NCBI GenBank assembly: GCA_947494715.1
Contig: CANLWG010000025.1
Coordinates: forward strand, 1-40,213
Length of the DNA stretch: 40,213 bases
Source of the DNA: an uncultured Flavobacteriaceae bacterium
GTDB lineage: Bacteria; Bacteroidota; Bacteroidia; Flavobacteriales; Flavobacteriaceae
Direction of reading: 5' to 3'
Below are positions 17,732 to 26,369 of this stretch, one piece after another (within the stretch, counting starts at the first letter, position 1; each line of letters starts with the position of its first letter). The notes under the pieces are model-generated. The model had not been told where the DNA came from, did no database searches, and was given only the letters and a program-made list of their open reading frames with translations. The translations under genes and the position numbers were made by a program.

Positions 17732-18261
17732 AGCTATGATTCGATTTTAAATTGTGTTTCACTTCGGCCAAAAAACTCAACTGTACTACGATATACAATT
17801 AGGTAGTACTAAAGATAAGGGTAAAACAAAAAGGATGATATGAATAATTGATTAATAACCAGTTAATTTTTTTTGCTATTCAACCTAATAATGAAAAATA
17901 AGGAAAAATTTGCTCATTTTGACCAAACTCGAGGTCATTTTAGAAATGCGCCTTTGTTTTTGTACGTATGCCATTTTCATTGTTCTGGTGTTTTAATTGA
18001 GTCAATGCAAATCAATAATTTGCTCGTTTTGAGAATTACGATATGGATTGTAGTATTTGTGTATATTTAATTCTAAGTCATATCCCTCCCAAAAGTCATT
18101 AGGCCGATTTGTCTCATTGTATTTATTACCCCTAAAGCCTTTACCCTAGAAAAAGCTAATATATAGTGGCAAGAAGTTCTTTAAAAGCTTCCAAAAACTA
18201 CTTTGGTCTTGAACCTGGATGTGAATTTCCTTCGTCATATCGGTAAATTTAAGCTTCTTTT
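17732..18261. other. AT-rich intergenic region upstream of the lar operon
   Basis: These 530 bp separate the lar operon from the cytochrome gene on the same strand. No gene is supported. A near-perfect direct repeat (ATTTGCTCATTTTGA near 17,908 and ATTTGCTCGTTTTGA near 18,017) is present, and the operator-like repeat sits at its left end. The rest is AT-rich without clear signals. Confidence 0.45.
17783..17809. promoter_or_regulatory. Candidate operator upstream of the lar operon
   Basis: Perfect 7-bp inverted arms GTACTAC and GTAGTAC are separated by 13 bp, 52-78 bp upstream of the first gene's ATG. A -7-like TATCTTTA (one mismatch to TAnnTTTG) on the minus strand lies just upstream, at about 17,810-17,817. 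The repeat would then sit at or just after the transcription start, a common place for a repressor site. The regulator is not in the window. Confidence 0.4.
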
Positions 18262-20661
18262 TTATTGTCCTATTTCCGGGGAGATGCTATTTAGGGTATA
18301 CCAGGCTTCTGATGACCAAAGGTTCTGGCCATTCATACTCTGTAGTTCCGAGTTCAACTTAAATTTAACTACATGTTCTTTTTTTAATCCCGGGATTGTT
18401 AAATGCACTTTTTTTCGATCGGCACCTACTTTTATTTCAATAGCGTTCAGTATCTCTAGATCCATTTTAGGCCCTCCATAGGCCTTGGTAGGTTTGTACC
18501 ACCATTGTTCTACCGAATAGTCAGAGGGAGAATCTCCTTGCCCAATAGCTAGTGGTTCCGTAAACTCAATTTCAAATCCATAGGGTTTTGACCTAATCGC
18601 CAACATTTCAAAAGCAACCTTTCCATTATACTTCAATCTTTGGAGACCGTGCCTGGTTTCATTCCATCCCCAGCCTCCGCCCATTCCCACACCACCGGCA
18701 TATAATGCTCCATCACGCCCCCTTCTTATCCGGTTAATTCCTACATTTAGTCCCTGGGTAAACCTAAATACGGCACCTTGGTATGATCCATTAACAGTCT
18801 CAAGAAAAACTCTCTTGATTCCACCATGAGTCACATCGCCAAATATCATTTGGTTTTTATAGGGGCCGTCATACAATAAGGAGGGCTCCGACGGAGAATT
18901 GGCAATCTCATTTTGTGGCAACCATACAGCGGGAGGCACTAATTTAATACTTTGCAACGAGTCTGGAAGCCCCCACCGCATTCCATGAAAATCACCGGAT
19001 TTTACATGTATAAATTTATTTGCGGGAAGCCATTGTCCCTGATTATCCGTAACAAATAGTTCTTCATCCATGCCTATTCCAATTCCATTGGGTGTGCGAA
19101 GCCCATAAATTACCTCTTCATAGCTTCCATCCTTTGATATTTTAATTGTCTTTCCTCGATCTGGAAGAGGTTTTTCATTAGACATTAACCTCATGGGCAT
19201 AGAAAGATTGGCATAGAAATAACCGTCTTTATATACTAGCCCAAAAGCAAATTCGTGAAAATCCACTGATACATCGAAGCTATTGCATATTGATCTATAT
19301 TCATCCGTTATCTCATCTCCATCATGGTCAATGAGCTGTGTGAGTTCCTGTTTTTGTAAAACAAATATTTCACCTTCTACGACAGCAAGTCCCAATGGTT
19401 CCGCAAGTCCCTTTGCCATTGTTTTTATTTTTATTTTATTGCTGTCACCCGTCTCTACTCCTTCAAGAATATAAACTTCCCCTTGAGGGGTCCATGATGA
19501 TACCAACAATCTGCCGTCTGGCAAAAAGGCTAGACCGCCTACCTTAAATTCCATTCCTTTTATACTGATCGTTTGAAGATCATAACTAGGATGAACACTG
19601 TTTAAGGATGAACCAAAACCAGGTCTCAAAACCTTCGTTTCCGGTGAAGGTGGTCTGTTCACAATAGCCTTCTTTTTCAGATCAGGATTCTCTTTTATAC
19701 TATCCTTATAATCAAGGGAAAGGATGAAGTTCACCATGGCACTCAAATTGGAATCCTCAAGATTCGGGTGTGGGTTCATGACGGTTTCACCCCAGACACC
19801 TGATCCACCTTCCTTTATTTTCTTTACCAGTAGATCCACCGTCTTTTTATCATTGGAGTATTTTTCGGCAATTTGCTGAAATCCAGGACCTACAGTTTTT
19901 TCTGACCATTCATGACACGTAAAGCAATCCGAACGTTCCATCCAATATCTCCCCAGATTTTCTGAATTTTCCGAGCCCATTGGCCGAACTTGATCGGGGA
20001 TTTTTTTGAAATAGGTTCGAGAAATGGTTTTGTTATTATTTTCTAACTTGATCGCCTTAGGCTTTGTTAGCAAAGTAATGGACAAGTTTCTGCCCATGCC
20101 TTGCGTCGTAAATACTCTTTCCAGTCCAGGATTGCCTTGATTATCCCTTATAAATTCCGGTCGTTCCTCCAAAAAAATGGTATCCTTTTTAGTGGTCAGT
20201 TTGTATTTCAGGTATATCTGTTCATTTTCAAATCTATAGCCTTGAAATCGTATTGTGACGTCCTGTTTTCTGCCGTTTCGCTCCAATAACCAAGAGTCTT
20301 GAAGTGACTCGTTTAGAAGGTAATCCTTTCCCCAACTAGTAGGTTGTGCTACCTTTGTTTCCGTGTAAACCGTCCCATCCCAGTTAACCCCACCTTTCCA
20401 CGCACGGAATAAACCACATTGATTCAGATCATAAGCTAAATAGCATTCGGAATCTAATGCCAGGGTTAGTATTCTTGGCCTTAAATCAAGAACCGACCTT
20501 AAGGCCCATGGCTCAATAGGCCTATTTCCTTTATCATGAATTTGTTCAGAAGGAGAAGAATTGCAGGAAATCAGGAAAATGAATCCAATTAAAATGAGTG
20601 TATTCTTAATAGTAATCCATTCTTCTTTTCTGCTATGATATTTTATCCTTATCGCCTTCAT
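18262..20661 (-). CDS. Lipoprotein: cytochrome c fused to sugar-dehydrogenase-like propeller
   Basis: This 799-residue protein has a lipoprotein signal ending L-I-S-C33. An N-terminal beta-rich region (about 45-225) precedes one class I cytochrome c domain, with heme motif C246-F-T-C249-H250 and a candidate axial M295 in V-M-N-P-H-P. A long beta-propeller follows (about 350-700). It has repeated G-L-A-V/F motifs, a G-L-R-T-P-N-G-I-G-I segment and a G-D-F-H-G-M-R-W-G loop like glucose/sorbosone dehydrogenases. The layout suggests periplasmic oxidation of a sugar-like substrate with electrons passed to the heme. No PQQ ligand set can be confirmed by eye. Similar fusions are common in Planctomycetes and Bacteroidota. 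Confidence 0.82.
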   Translation of the reverse strand: MKAIRIKYHSRKEEWITIKNTLILIGFIFLISCNSSPSEQIHDKGNRPIEPWALRSVLDLRPRILTLALDSECYLAYDLNQCGLFRAWKGGVNWDGTVYTETKVAQPTSWGKDYLLNESLQDSWLLERNGRKQDVTIRFQGYRFENEQIYLKYKLTTKKDTIFLEERPEFIRDNQGNPGLERVFTTQGMGRNLSITLLTKPKAIKLENNNKTISRTYFKKIPDQVRPMGSENSENLGRYWMERSDCFTCHEWSEKTVGPGFQQIAEKYSNDKKTVDLLVKKIKEGGSGVWGETVMNPHPNLEDSNLSAMVNFILSLDYKDSIKENPDLKKKAIVNRPPSPETKVLRPGFGSSLNSVHPSYDLQTISIKGMEFKVGGLAFLPDGRLLVSSWTPQGEVYILEGVETGDSNKIKIKTMAKGLAEPLGLAVVEGEIFVLQKQELTQLIDHDGDEITDEYRSICNSFDVSVDFHEFAFGLVYKDGYFYANLSMPMRLMSNEKPLPDRGKTIKISKDGSYEEVIYGLRTPNGIGIGMDEELFVTDNQGQWLPANKFIHVKSGDFHGMRWGLPDSLQSIKLVPPAVWLPQNEIANSPSEPSLLYDGPYKNQMIFGDVTHGGIKRVFLETVNGSYQGAVFRFTQGLNVGINRIRRGRDGALYAGGVGMGGGWGWNETRHGLQRLKYNGKVAFEMLAIRSKPYGFEIEFTEPLAIGQGDSPSDYSVEQWWYKPTKAYGGPKMDLEILNAIEIKVGADRKKVHLTIPGLKKEHVVKFKLNSELQSMNGQNLWSSEAWYTLNSISPEIGQ

Positions 20662-20782
20662 TTCAATGTTTATCGTATGGATCGTGTAATCCTAAAATGG
20701 CCAATTATGGACATGCAATTCTTTTTTAATACTGAATTTATCGCTGCCCCATGAGTTGGTTCCTTTTTTATATCCATTTCCG

Positions 20783-20884
20783 TTATCCTTCCTCTAAAAT
20801 CCAATTCATTTGATCAACTATTTCTTGTGGTGCCTGGGCCTTCCCAGAAATGGCTGTTTTTAATGACGCTTGTGTGAACAATAT
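20783..20884 (-). pseudogene. Short C-terminal remnant, possibly a binding-protein end
   Basis: A 33-codon frame starts after a TGA and reads F-T-Q-A-S-L-K-T-A-I-S-G-K-A, then P-Q-E-I-V-D-Q-M-N-W-I-L-E-E-G and stop. The pattern resembles the helical end of sugar ABC binding proteins (A-L..A-I-S-G-K..P-Q-E-A-L-D). That is a weak match from memory. The remaining bases of the gap 20,662-21,103 show no gene. Confidence 0.25.
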
Positions 20885-21109
20885 TCAAATTGTAAAAATA
20901 CTTTAAAAGTATGCTAAATTCTAGTTTTGGGAAAGCCCCATAAAATGGACGTTTATAAGACTTTTATCGAATTTTGATATCCACCCATTTCTTTGTCCAA
21001 AATACATTTATGCCCCTTTGGAGAAAAAGTTATGGCCATTATCCCCTTCTTTGAAAAGTTTAACAGATTGTTATAATAAAATAGGGAAAGTGATGGCTAT
21101 TTTGTGGTC

Positions 21110-22057
21110 ATGAAAGATGCAAAAAGAAACCTCAGGCAAATTATTTTTCCTATAACTCTAAGCTTTTTTATTTATTCCTATGGACAGGAAGCGGACAAAA
21201 TAGACCCTTTAGCCAAATATGAAAATTCGGATTCTCCGGTAAAATTGTTTCCCGGCGATATCTCCATGGATGGTATGCAATGGAACAATGCGTTTACCCA
21301 GGACAATCAGAAGATATTTTACTGCCAGCAACTGCCCCATCGCGCACAATTGGTCTATCAAGAGTTTAATGGTGAGCGCTTTTCAGAACCGGAGCCCATA
21401 CCTTTTGATACCATTTACAATTATTCCGATCCCTATGTCAATGCTCGAGGAGACCATTTAATTTTTATGTCCAACCTTCCGTACCATGTGAATAAGGATA
21501 GTGTGACCACCCATTTTCAATTATGGCAGTCCCGCAAACTTTCGAATGGATGGAGCAATCCGGAAATCGTATTTCCCAATGATAAAGGGGTAGGGTATCC
21601 ATGGAGGACTAAAGATGGAACACTTTTCTATTCCTTGATGCCTTCCGATGGAACACGAAACTCGAACATCTATTTCGCCACCTTTGAGGATGGCCGGTAT
21701 AGTGAACCTGTAGCGCTTCCGGACAATGTGAATTCAACGGACAAATTTGAGGGGGATGCCTTTGTGGCACCGGATATGGAGTACCTTATTTTTGCAGGCT
21801 TCGATCGTGAAGATAGTATGGGATTTTCCGATTTGTACATCACCTTCAATCAAGGGGAGAATACATGGAGCGATCCTCAATCGTTGGGCCCTGGAATCAA
21901 TTCGGAAGGATATGACGGAAGTCCCAATGTAACCGAAGATGGAAAGTTCCTGATTTTTACAAGCAGTAGGAACAGCCCTGGTTCAAATAGTTTCTTTAAC
22001 CGATATATCGTAAGGTTTAATCCAGAGGCCTATAGGGAATGCGAGCTCTTCAATTAA
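21110..22057 (+). CDS. Secreted PD40/TolB-like beta-propeller protein
   Basis: The protein has 315 residues from the ATG; an in-frame GTG lies two codons upstream. A signal peptide runs to about Y-G-Q26. Repeated PD40 blades are visible: Q-D-N-Q-K-I-F-Y, R-G-D-H-L-I-F-M-S-N, K-D-G-T-L-F-Y-S, D-M-E-Y-L-I-F-A-G and E-D-G-K-F-L-I-F-T-S-S-R. Together they form a WD40-like propeller, as in TolB. Such stand-alone propellers act as binding platforms or hydrolase-like domains in the periplasm. No active site is evident. It is monocistronic on the plus strand between two minus-strand operons. The sequence AGGGAAAG about 20 bp before the start is a weak ribosome-site candidate. Confidence 0.8.
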   Translation: MKDAKRNLRQIIFPITLSFFIYSYGQEADKIDPLAKYENSDSPVKLFPGDISMDGMQWNNAFTQDNQKIFYCQQLPHRAQLVYQEFNGERFSEPEPIPFDTIYNYSDPYVNARGDHLIFMSNLPYHVNKDSVTTHFQLWQSRKLSNGWSNPEIVFPNDKGVGYPWRTKDGTLFYSLMPSDGTRNSNIYFATFEDGRYSEPVALPDNVNSTDKFEGDAFVAPDMEYLIFAGFDREDSMGFSDLYITFNQGENTWSDPQSLGPGINSEGYDGSPNVTEDGKFLIFTSSRNSPGSNSFFNRYIVRFNPEAYRECELFN

Positions 22058-22105
22058 TTTGATTGTCCTAGCCCATTCATCCAAGCTATAGCCTTGGGTT
22101 TCTAA

Positions 22106-23473
22106 TCAAATAGCATAAATATTTCGATCTAAAAAAGCATTCCGAAATTTATGTTCCGGATCGTATTGCTCGGCAAGTTTTACGAAATCAGGCAATTTTT
22201 GATACTGCGATTTCAACACCTTAGATGATACCGTAAATAGTTTGCCCCAATGGGGACGGGCGTTAAATGGTTGAAGTTCTTCCTCGATAATAGTAATCAA
22301 TTTACCTACTTCTTCCGGGTGTTGTTTCCAGGTAAAATGGATGGCTAAGCAATCTTGTTTGTAGCACGGACTCATCCAGAGATTATCACCCGCAATGGTA
22401 CGTATTTCGGTAATCATTAACTGGGGATGTATCAAATCCCGCTTTTTTTCCAGGGCAAGTATGGCCTCTAGCGCATTTTCATAAGGAACAAAAAATTCAG
22501 ATTGCAACTCTTCACCGCTGCTGGGGGTAAAACCCATCTTAAAATGTGGCAAGCGGTTGTACCAAGGCCCTGGCACGCCCATTTGGGCCGTACAATTCTC
22601 GGCCGACAATTCGGTTATCGGATGAAGGTCCCTGGTTGCTGCTTTTGCTCCGTAAAAGTCATTACCCAAATCAATAAGGGTATTGTCCGTCCTCCTTTTG
22701 ACCCAAACTTGACTGATCAGTTCATTTTGCCAATCTGTAAACAGGCTAACGCTGTATCCGCAGGAAAGAATGGCATCAAAATTATCTTTTAAGGACTGTA
22801 GGGGCAATTCCTGAAAAACATCCTGACGTACCTGAAACGTTTTTTGAACATCCAGTGTTATTTTGGTCAAAATGCCCAAAGCCCCAAGATGTACCACGGC
22901 CCCATTAAAAATTTCCCCATCATTTTCTCTGCTCAGATTTAGAATTTCCCCTTTGCCATTGACCAATTCCAAGGCGGTGACGCTTGTTGCCAGATTTCCG
23001 TTTTTCACCCCGGAACCATGGGTGGCCGTTGCACAGGCACCTGCAACCGAAATGTGAGGCAGAGAGGCCAGATTGTGCAACGCGTATCCTTTTTCATGTA
23101 ATTCCGGTGCGATATCACCATATTTTGTACCGGCACCTACGGTTACGGTCATTGCATTTTCGTCCAGTGAGATTATTCCGGTAAGGTGTTTTGTGGATAT
23201 TTGATTCAATGGGTTGTCCGCAATGTTGTTAAAGCAATGACAAGAACCCAATGCTTTTTGCGTATCCAGTTTTTTGACCAGTGCCTGAACCTCGGAAACT
23301 GTTTTTGGCTCAAAGAGATTTTGTGCGGTATAGGTATAATTGCCCGCCCAATTCTTACGTTGCACTGCTGTGGCAATAACTTCTTTTTTTTCAGGCTTGC
23401 ACGAGGCCATCGGCATCAAAACCGTACCCGCTGCGAAGGATGCCGTGGTTTGAATAAAATCCTTTCGTTTCAT
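22106..23473 (-). CDS. Exported FAD-dependent alditol-oxidase-like enzyme
   Basis: This 455-residue protein has a leader beginning MKRKDF and ending M-A-S-C25, a lipoprotein-type or Tat-like signal. The vanillyl-alcohol-oxidase fold is shown by the G-S-C-H79-C-F-N-N-I-A-D motif (compare G-T-R-H-S-F-N-D-I-A-D in alditol oxidase, where the His carries covalent FAD). Also present are V-G-A-G-T-K-Y-G-D, A-G-A-C-A-T-A-T-H-G-S-G-V and a C-terminal R-P-H-W-G-K. Alditol, xylitol and aldonolactone oxidases share this pattern and oxidise polyols to aldoses or lactones. The exact polyol is not predictable. It is the last gene of a three-gene operon, 22 bp after the ADP-ribosylglycohydrolase. Confidence 0.85.
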   Translation of the reverse strand: MKRKDFIQTTASFAAGTVLMPMASCKPEKKEVIATAVQRKNWAGNYTYTAQNLFEPKTVSEVQALVKKLDTQKALGSCHCFNNIADNPLNQISTKHLTGIISLDENAMTVTVGAGTKYGDIAPELHEKGYALHNLASLPHISVAGACATATHGSGVKNGNLATSVTALELVNGKGEILNLSRENDGEIFNGAVVHLGALGILTKITLDVQKTFQVRQDVFQELPLQSLKDNFDAILSCGYSVSLFTDWQNELISQVWVKRRTDNTLIDLGNDFYGAKAATRDLHPITELSAENCTAQMGVPGPWYNRLPHFKMGFTPSSGEELQSEFFVPYENALEAILALEKKRDLIHPQLMITEIRTIAGDNLWMSPCYKQDCLAIHFTWKQHPEEVGKLITIIEEELQPFNARPHWGKLFTVSSKVLKSQYQKLPDFVKLAEQYDPEHKFRNAFLDRNIYAI

Positions 23474-23495
23474 CTGTATTTTTGGTTAGAACTGT

Positions 23496-24788
23496 TTAAT
23501 TATCGATTATCTCTCTCGCTAATACCTCCAAATCGATGCCGAGATTTTCCCTATTTACGCGAAGGACCTCTTCTTTTAAGCCTCGGGGCAAATTGGTATA
23601 TCCTTCCTTGGCCCCTAAAATCATCCCGGCCACTGCCGCTACGGTATCGTTATCCCTTCCATAGTTGACTATAAATTGTAGGGTCTTTTCGAAATCACCT
23701 TCGCCAAATTGTAGCCCCGTAATCAAAATTTGCCAGATTTCCCCGGAATGAAAAGGAATAGCCCGTTCATCTTTTTCCAGAAATTGGTAGACCATTTCTT
23801 GGCGTACCCATTTCTTTTGGGTGTCCGGAAATCCCTCCGGAACCTTGAAAATAATGGAGTCTTTGGCAATCAAGGAATCTACCAATATTTTCTCTTGTAT
23901 AGTTAATACATTTTTGATAGAAGAATCTGCAATGTCATAGGAAATACGCCCTACTAAGCGACTATCCTGATATCCATAGGGGTCGACAAAAGTTGCAGCA
24001 TTCAATATGGAATCCATGTCTTTGGTTCGTAGTGCCATATGGGTCAGGACAGACACCAAAGCCGAAATGTCCTTGGCGTAGCCCAAATCAAAAAGAGCGT
24101 GGTCATAGGCCATTGTATAAGCTTCTTCCGGGGTTTTGGCCGATAATCCGAACATGGGGGTATAGAGCTGGCCTGCACAGGACAGTTCCCCACCATAGAA
24201 ACGATTTTGGGCTTTTTGGTAGTCTTCCGGACTTTTTTGATAGGCAATCGCTACCCGTGCCCATTCCTTGATCCAATCTATTTTTTCAATGCGATCATCC
24301 AAGGAATCCGTTTGGGAAAGAACATCTGTATCTGCCAAGCTATGGGCAATGGATTCATAATAGTCCGTAATGAAACGGGCAAAGTTTGTAGGGGACAGAT
24401 CTGTATTGTGTTCCGTAAAATATTTCACCATAAAATACTTCCAACGTGTATCGTCAGTGGTTGCCCCGGCCATAAGATTGTGCTCCCAAGTGCCTTCTGG
24501 AGATTGTACCCGAACGGCGGGGGTGAGTCCGGTAATATATCCATATTTTAATTGGATAGCCTTTCTATACCACATTTCAGTGGATGCTCCCATGGCATCA
24601 CCAATGGCCGAACCTACTAGCGCTCCAAGTACTTTATCATAGTAAGCTTCTTTAGAGAGTTGCAAAGTATCCGAGATATAGGTCGCTTTTTTTGGGGCGG
24701 GAATATCCACATGTGACCTTTGGTCTTTGTCTTTGCAAGAGCCCAAGACCAAAAACAATACTATAAAACCATAGATTGCATTTCTCAA
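23496..24788 (-). CDS. ADP-ribosylglycohydrolase-family lipoprotein
   Basis: This 430-residue protein has a lipoprotein signal (L-V-L-G-S-C18). The ADP-ribosylglycohydrolase fold is shown by G-A-L-V-G-S-A-I-G-D-A-M-G (54-67), the Mg-binding T-T-D112-D113-T, and the C-terminal Y-G-R-D-N-D-T-V-A-A-V-A-G (family form G-G-D-x-D-T). The family removes ADP-ribose or hydrolyses other N-ribosides. Envelope location argues against a cytosolic ADP-ribosylation role and for nucleoside or glycoside breakdown outside the cytoplasm. The ATG overlaps the stop of the kinase gene (ATGA). Confidence 0.88.
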   Translation of the reverse strand: MRNAIYGFIVLFLVLGSCKDKDQRSHVDIPAPKKATYISDTLQLSKEAYYDKVLGALVGSAIGDAMGASTEMWYRKAIQLKYGYITGLTPAVRVQSPEGTWEHNLMAGATTDDTRWKYFMVKYFTEHNTDLSPTNFARFITDYYESIAHSLADTDVLSQTDSLDDRIEKIDWIKEWARVAIAYQKSPEDYQKAQNRFYGGELSCAGQLYTPMFGLSAKTPEEAYTMAYDHALFDLGYAKDISALVSVLTHMALRTKDMDSILNAATFVDPYGYQDSRLVGRISYDIADSSIKNVLTIQEKILVDSLIAKDSIIFKVPEGFPDTQKKWVRQEMVYQFLEKDERAIPFHSGEIWQILITGLQFGEGDFEKTLQFIVNYGRDNDTVAAVAGMILGAKEGYTNLPRGLKEEVLRVNRENLGIDLEVLAREIIDN

Positions 24789-25756
24789 ATCAGAATCATT
24801 TTATAGGCCATTTGTAAAAGGTACTCTTTTTCCTTGATACTTCTATCTAAAGGCAACTGCGCCAATCCAATAAGTCTGCGCATTATCTCTATTCCCGCTA
24901 CTTGGGACACCAATCTTCTATCGGCCTTGCCTTCATACTTCTCCAGTACAGTATCCAAATAGCCTGGTTTATGGGTTGCCAGGATAAGGTGCGCAACCAT
25001 GACCCCCAAATCAAATTCTGCAAACCCTACAAATCCGAACTCTGGGTCTATTACATAGAGATTATCACCTTCGGTCATCCAACTACCGGGATAATAATCG
25101 CCATGGAGCAATGTATGCCCTTCCGAAAGGTATTGGTTGCCAATACTGTCTATTATTGTTTTTAACTTGGTATCCGTCTTGTAGGATTTGGAAAGCTCCT
25201 GCAATCCGGGCTGTACATCATCCAATTGAAATCCGTTGTCCTCAAGAAAGGGCAGTACAAAAATATGTTGATGGTTTAAGTGACGCATTTCCAGGTTTTT
25301 TGGGAAATCTGCGGGCACTTTTTTCTTATGGATCAAACCCAGTATAAAGACAAGCTTTTCCAACTCTCGTTTAGAAAACGATTTCTTCACATACATTGAG
25401 GTCATATCCTCGCAATGCCCCAAATCCTCCAGTATCATCACAAATGTTTCCGCATCATATCCTAAAATCTTGGGGATGTGGGCATTGAGCGCACTACTTT
25501 TCACGGTTTCATAAAAGTCTCTTTCCACCTCAATACGTTCTAAGGGAGCGGCTATTTGTTGGTATTTTTGAACATAGGGGCGCGATTGTTTTAGGATGAA
25601 GGAACGCGTATTGGTACGGATCCGAAGTACAACGTTCATATTGCCCTCGCCCGGTTTTTCAGCGGATTGGATATGCTCTTCTTGGGTTATCCATTCTTTT
25701 TCAAGAAGATAATTTTGAAGTTGTGGAATAGGGGTATGACTATCTATATTGAACAA
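24785..25756 (-). CDS. APH-fold small-molecule kinase (methylthioribose-kinase-like)
   Basis: This 323-residue protein has a phosphotransferase fold of the aminoglycoside/choline kinase type. Features are a nucleotide loop near residues 34-44 (E-K-P-G-E-G-N-M-N-V-V) and ATP-lysine K56 (F-I-L-K-Q-S). The catalytic H-G-D220-Y-Y-P-G-S-W is like the methylthioribose kinase pattern, and the metal-binding I-D237-P-E-F-G-F-V-G is also present. It lacks a signal peptide, so it is cytosolic. It is first in an operon with a secreted glycohydrolase and an alditol oxidase, which suggests phosphorylation of a sugar released outside (for example a ribose derivative) rather than drug resistance. The substrate is unproven. 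Confidence 0.8.
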   Translation of the reverse strand: MFNIDSHTPIPQLQNYLLEKEWITQEEHIQSAEKPGEGNMNVVLRIRTNTRSFILKQSRPYVQKYQQIAAPLERIEVERDFYETVKSSALNAHIPKILGYDAETFVMILEDLGHCEDMTSMYVKKSFSKRELEKLVFILGLIHKKKVPADFPKNLEMRHLNHQHIFVLPFLEDNGFQLDDVQPGLQELSKSYKTDTKLKTIIDSIGNQYLSEGHTLLHGDYYPGSWMTEGDNLYVIDPEFGFVGFAEFDLGVMVAHLILATHKPGYLDTVLEKYEGKADRRLVSQVAGIEIMRRLIGLAQLPLDRSIKEKEYLLQMAYKMILI

Positions 25757-25889
25757 GGTATCGTATTTTTATTCCTTGCAATATAGAATTTAGCCGTTTT
25801 AATACGAACCCAAATGCACAATTTTTTGAATTCGTACTTGTTTATTTATCAAAGGTTGTCCCAGTTTTCAGGGATATCCATTCAACGAT

Positions 25890-26018
25890 ATGAAAAAACA
25901 GAAGTCAGTGTTCAACCCTCAAATTATTCCAGATAAGGGTACACGTCCCTTGCTCAATGACTATGGATTGACCATTCAGTATGATAGTGGTATATGGGCA
26001 AAGACCCAAAAGATATAA
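25890..26018 (+). CDS. Small 42-residue protein, unknown
   Basis: ATG to TAA gives MKKQKSVFNPQIIPD..., 42 residues, soluble and without a signal peptide. The sequence contains P-D-K-G-T-R-P-L-L-N-D-Y-G and ends in W-A-K-T-Q-K-I. The stop is only 7 bp before a perfect 11-bp terminator stem, which supports a real short transcript. No family was recognised; it could be a truncated gene. Confidence 0.5.
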   Translation: MKKQKSVFNPQIIPDKGTRPLLNDYGLTIQYDSGIWAKTQKI

Positions 26019-26025
26019 GAAAAAA

Positions 26026-26050
26026 ATCCTTGCCGATTATCGGCAAGGAT
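26026..26050. terminator. Bidirectional rho-independent terminator
   Basis: This is a perfect 11-bp stem, ATCCTTGCCGA / TCGGCAAGGAT, with a 3-nt loop TTA. A run of A's on its left acts as a T-tract for minus-strand transcripts, and TTATTC on the right serves plus-strand ones less well. It lies between two convergent small frames (stops at 26,018 and 26,055), so it serves both. Confidence 0.93.
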
Positions 26051-26054
26051 TTAT

Positions 26055-26180
26055 TCAAAAAGTATAAAAGAACAATATAGCTATGGATACTGTGAAACAC
26101 AGCAATGCAAAAACTACAATAGGTTGCTTTTTTAGTATTCTTTTGAACTTCCGTTGGTTATCAAAATTGATTTTCCCCAA
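26055..26180 (-). CDS. Candidate 41-residue membrane peptide in frame with the DUF6747-like gene
   Basis: The frame of the DUF6747-like gene continues after its TAG for 47 more sense codons to a TGA at 26,055, 5 bp before the terminator stem. It reads ...K-I-N-F-D-N-Q-R-K-F-K-R, then a hydrophobic helix V-V-F-A-L-L-C-F-T-V-S-I-A-I-L-F. There is no ATG; a TTG at 26,180 could start a 41-residue peptide. Alternatives are a separate gene, readthrough of the TAG, or a mutated single gene. The first part resembles the end of a longer two-helix protein. Confidence 0.4.
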   Translation of the reverse strand: MGKINFDNQRKFKRILKKQPIVVFALLCFTVSIAILFFYTF

Positions 26181-26198
26181 AATCGATTTTTGAATGAT

Positions 26199-26369
26199 CT
26201 AATCAAAGGCAAAGCCCGTGTAGACCCTAAAAACGAATGCATAAAGAACTACTGCCAATAGTACAAAACTAAACCAGGCAAAAGCCTTAAAATAGTTTCG
26301 TACCAAGTAGTTGCTAAAGCTTTTAAATGCATCTTGATAAATTTCCCGTAATAGTAAAACTGTTTTCAT
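26199..26369 (-). CDS. DUF6747-like small membrane protein
   Basis: This 56-residue protein starts MKTVLLLREIYQDAF and has one transmembrane helix (about 29-48, F-A-W-F-S-F-V-L-L-A-V-V-L-Y). It ends F-R-V-Y-T-G-F-A-F-D, a pattern I associate with the flavobacterial DUF6747 family. Function unknown. The TAG stop is followed in frame by a second open, helix-containing stretch ending at the terminator. Confidence 0.7.
   Translation of the reverse strand: MKTVLLLREIYQDAFKSFSNYLVRNYFKAFAWFSFVLLAVVLYAFVFRVYTGFAFD

Noticed and set aside
17873-18070. 65-codon plus-strand frame upstream of the lar operon
   Set aside because: AT-rich, Phe/Ile-dominated translation without motif or promoter; likely chance.
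24785-25756. Aminoglycoside resistance kinase
   Set aside because: The fold is shared, but the operon partners are sugar-type exported enzymes and the H-G-D-Y-Y-P-G-S-W pattern is closer to methylthioribose kinase.
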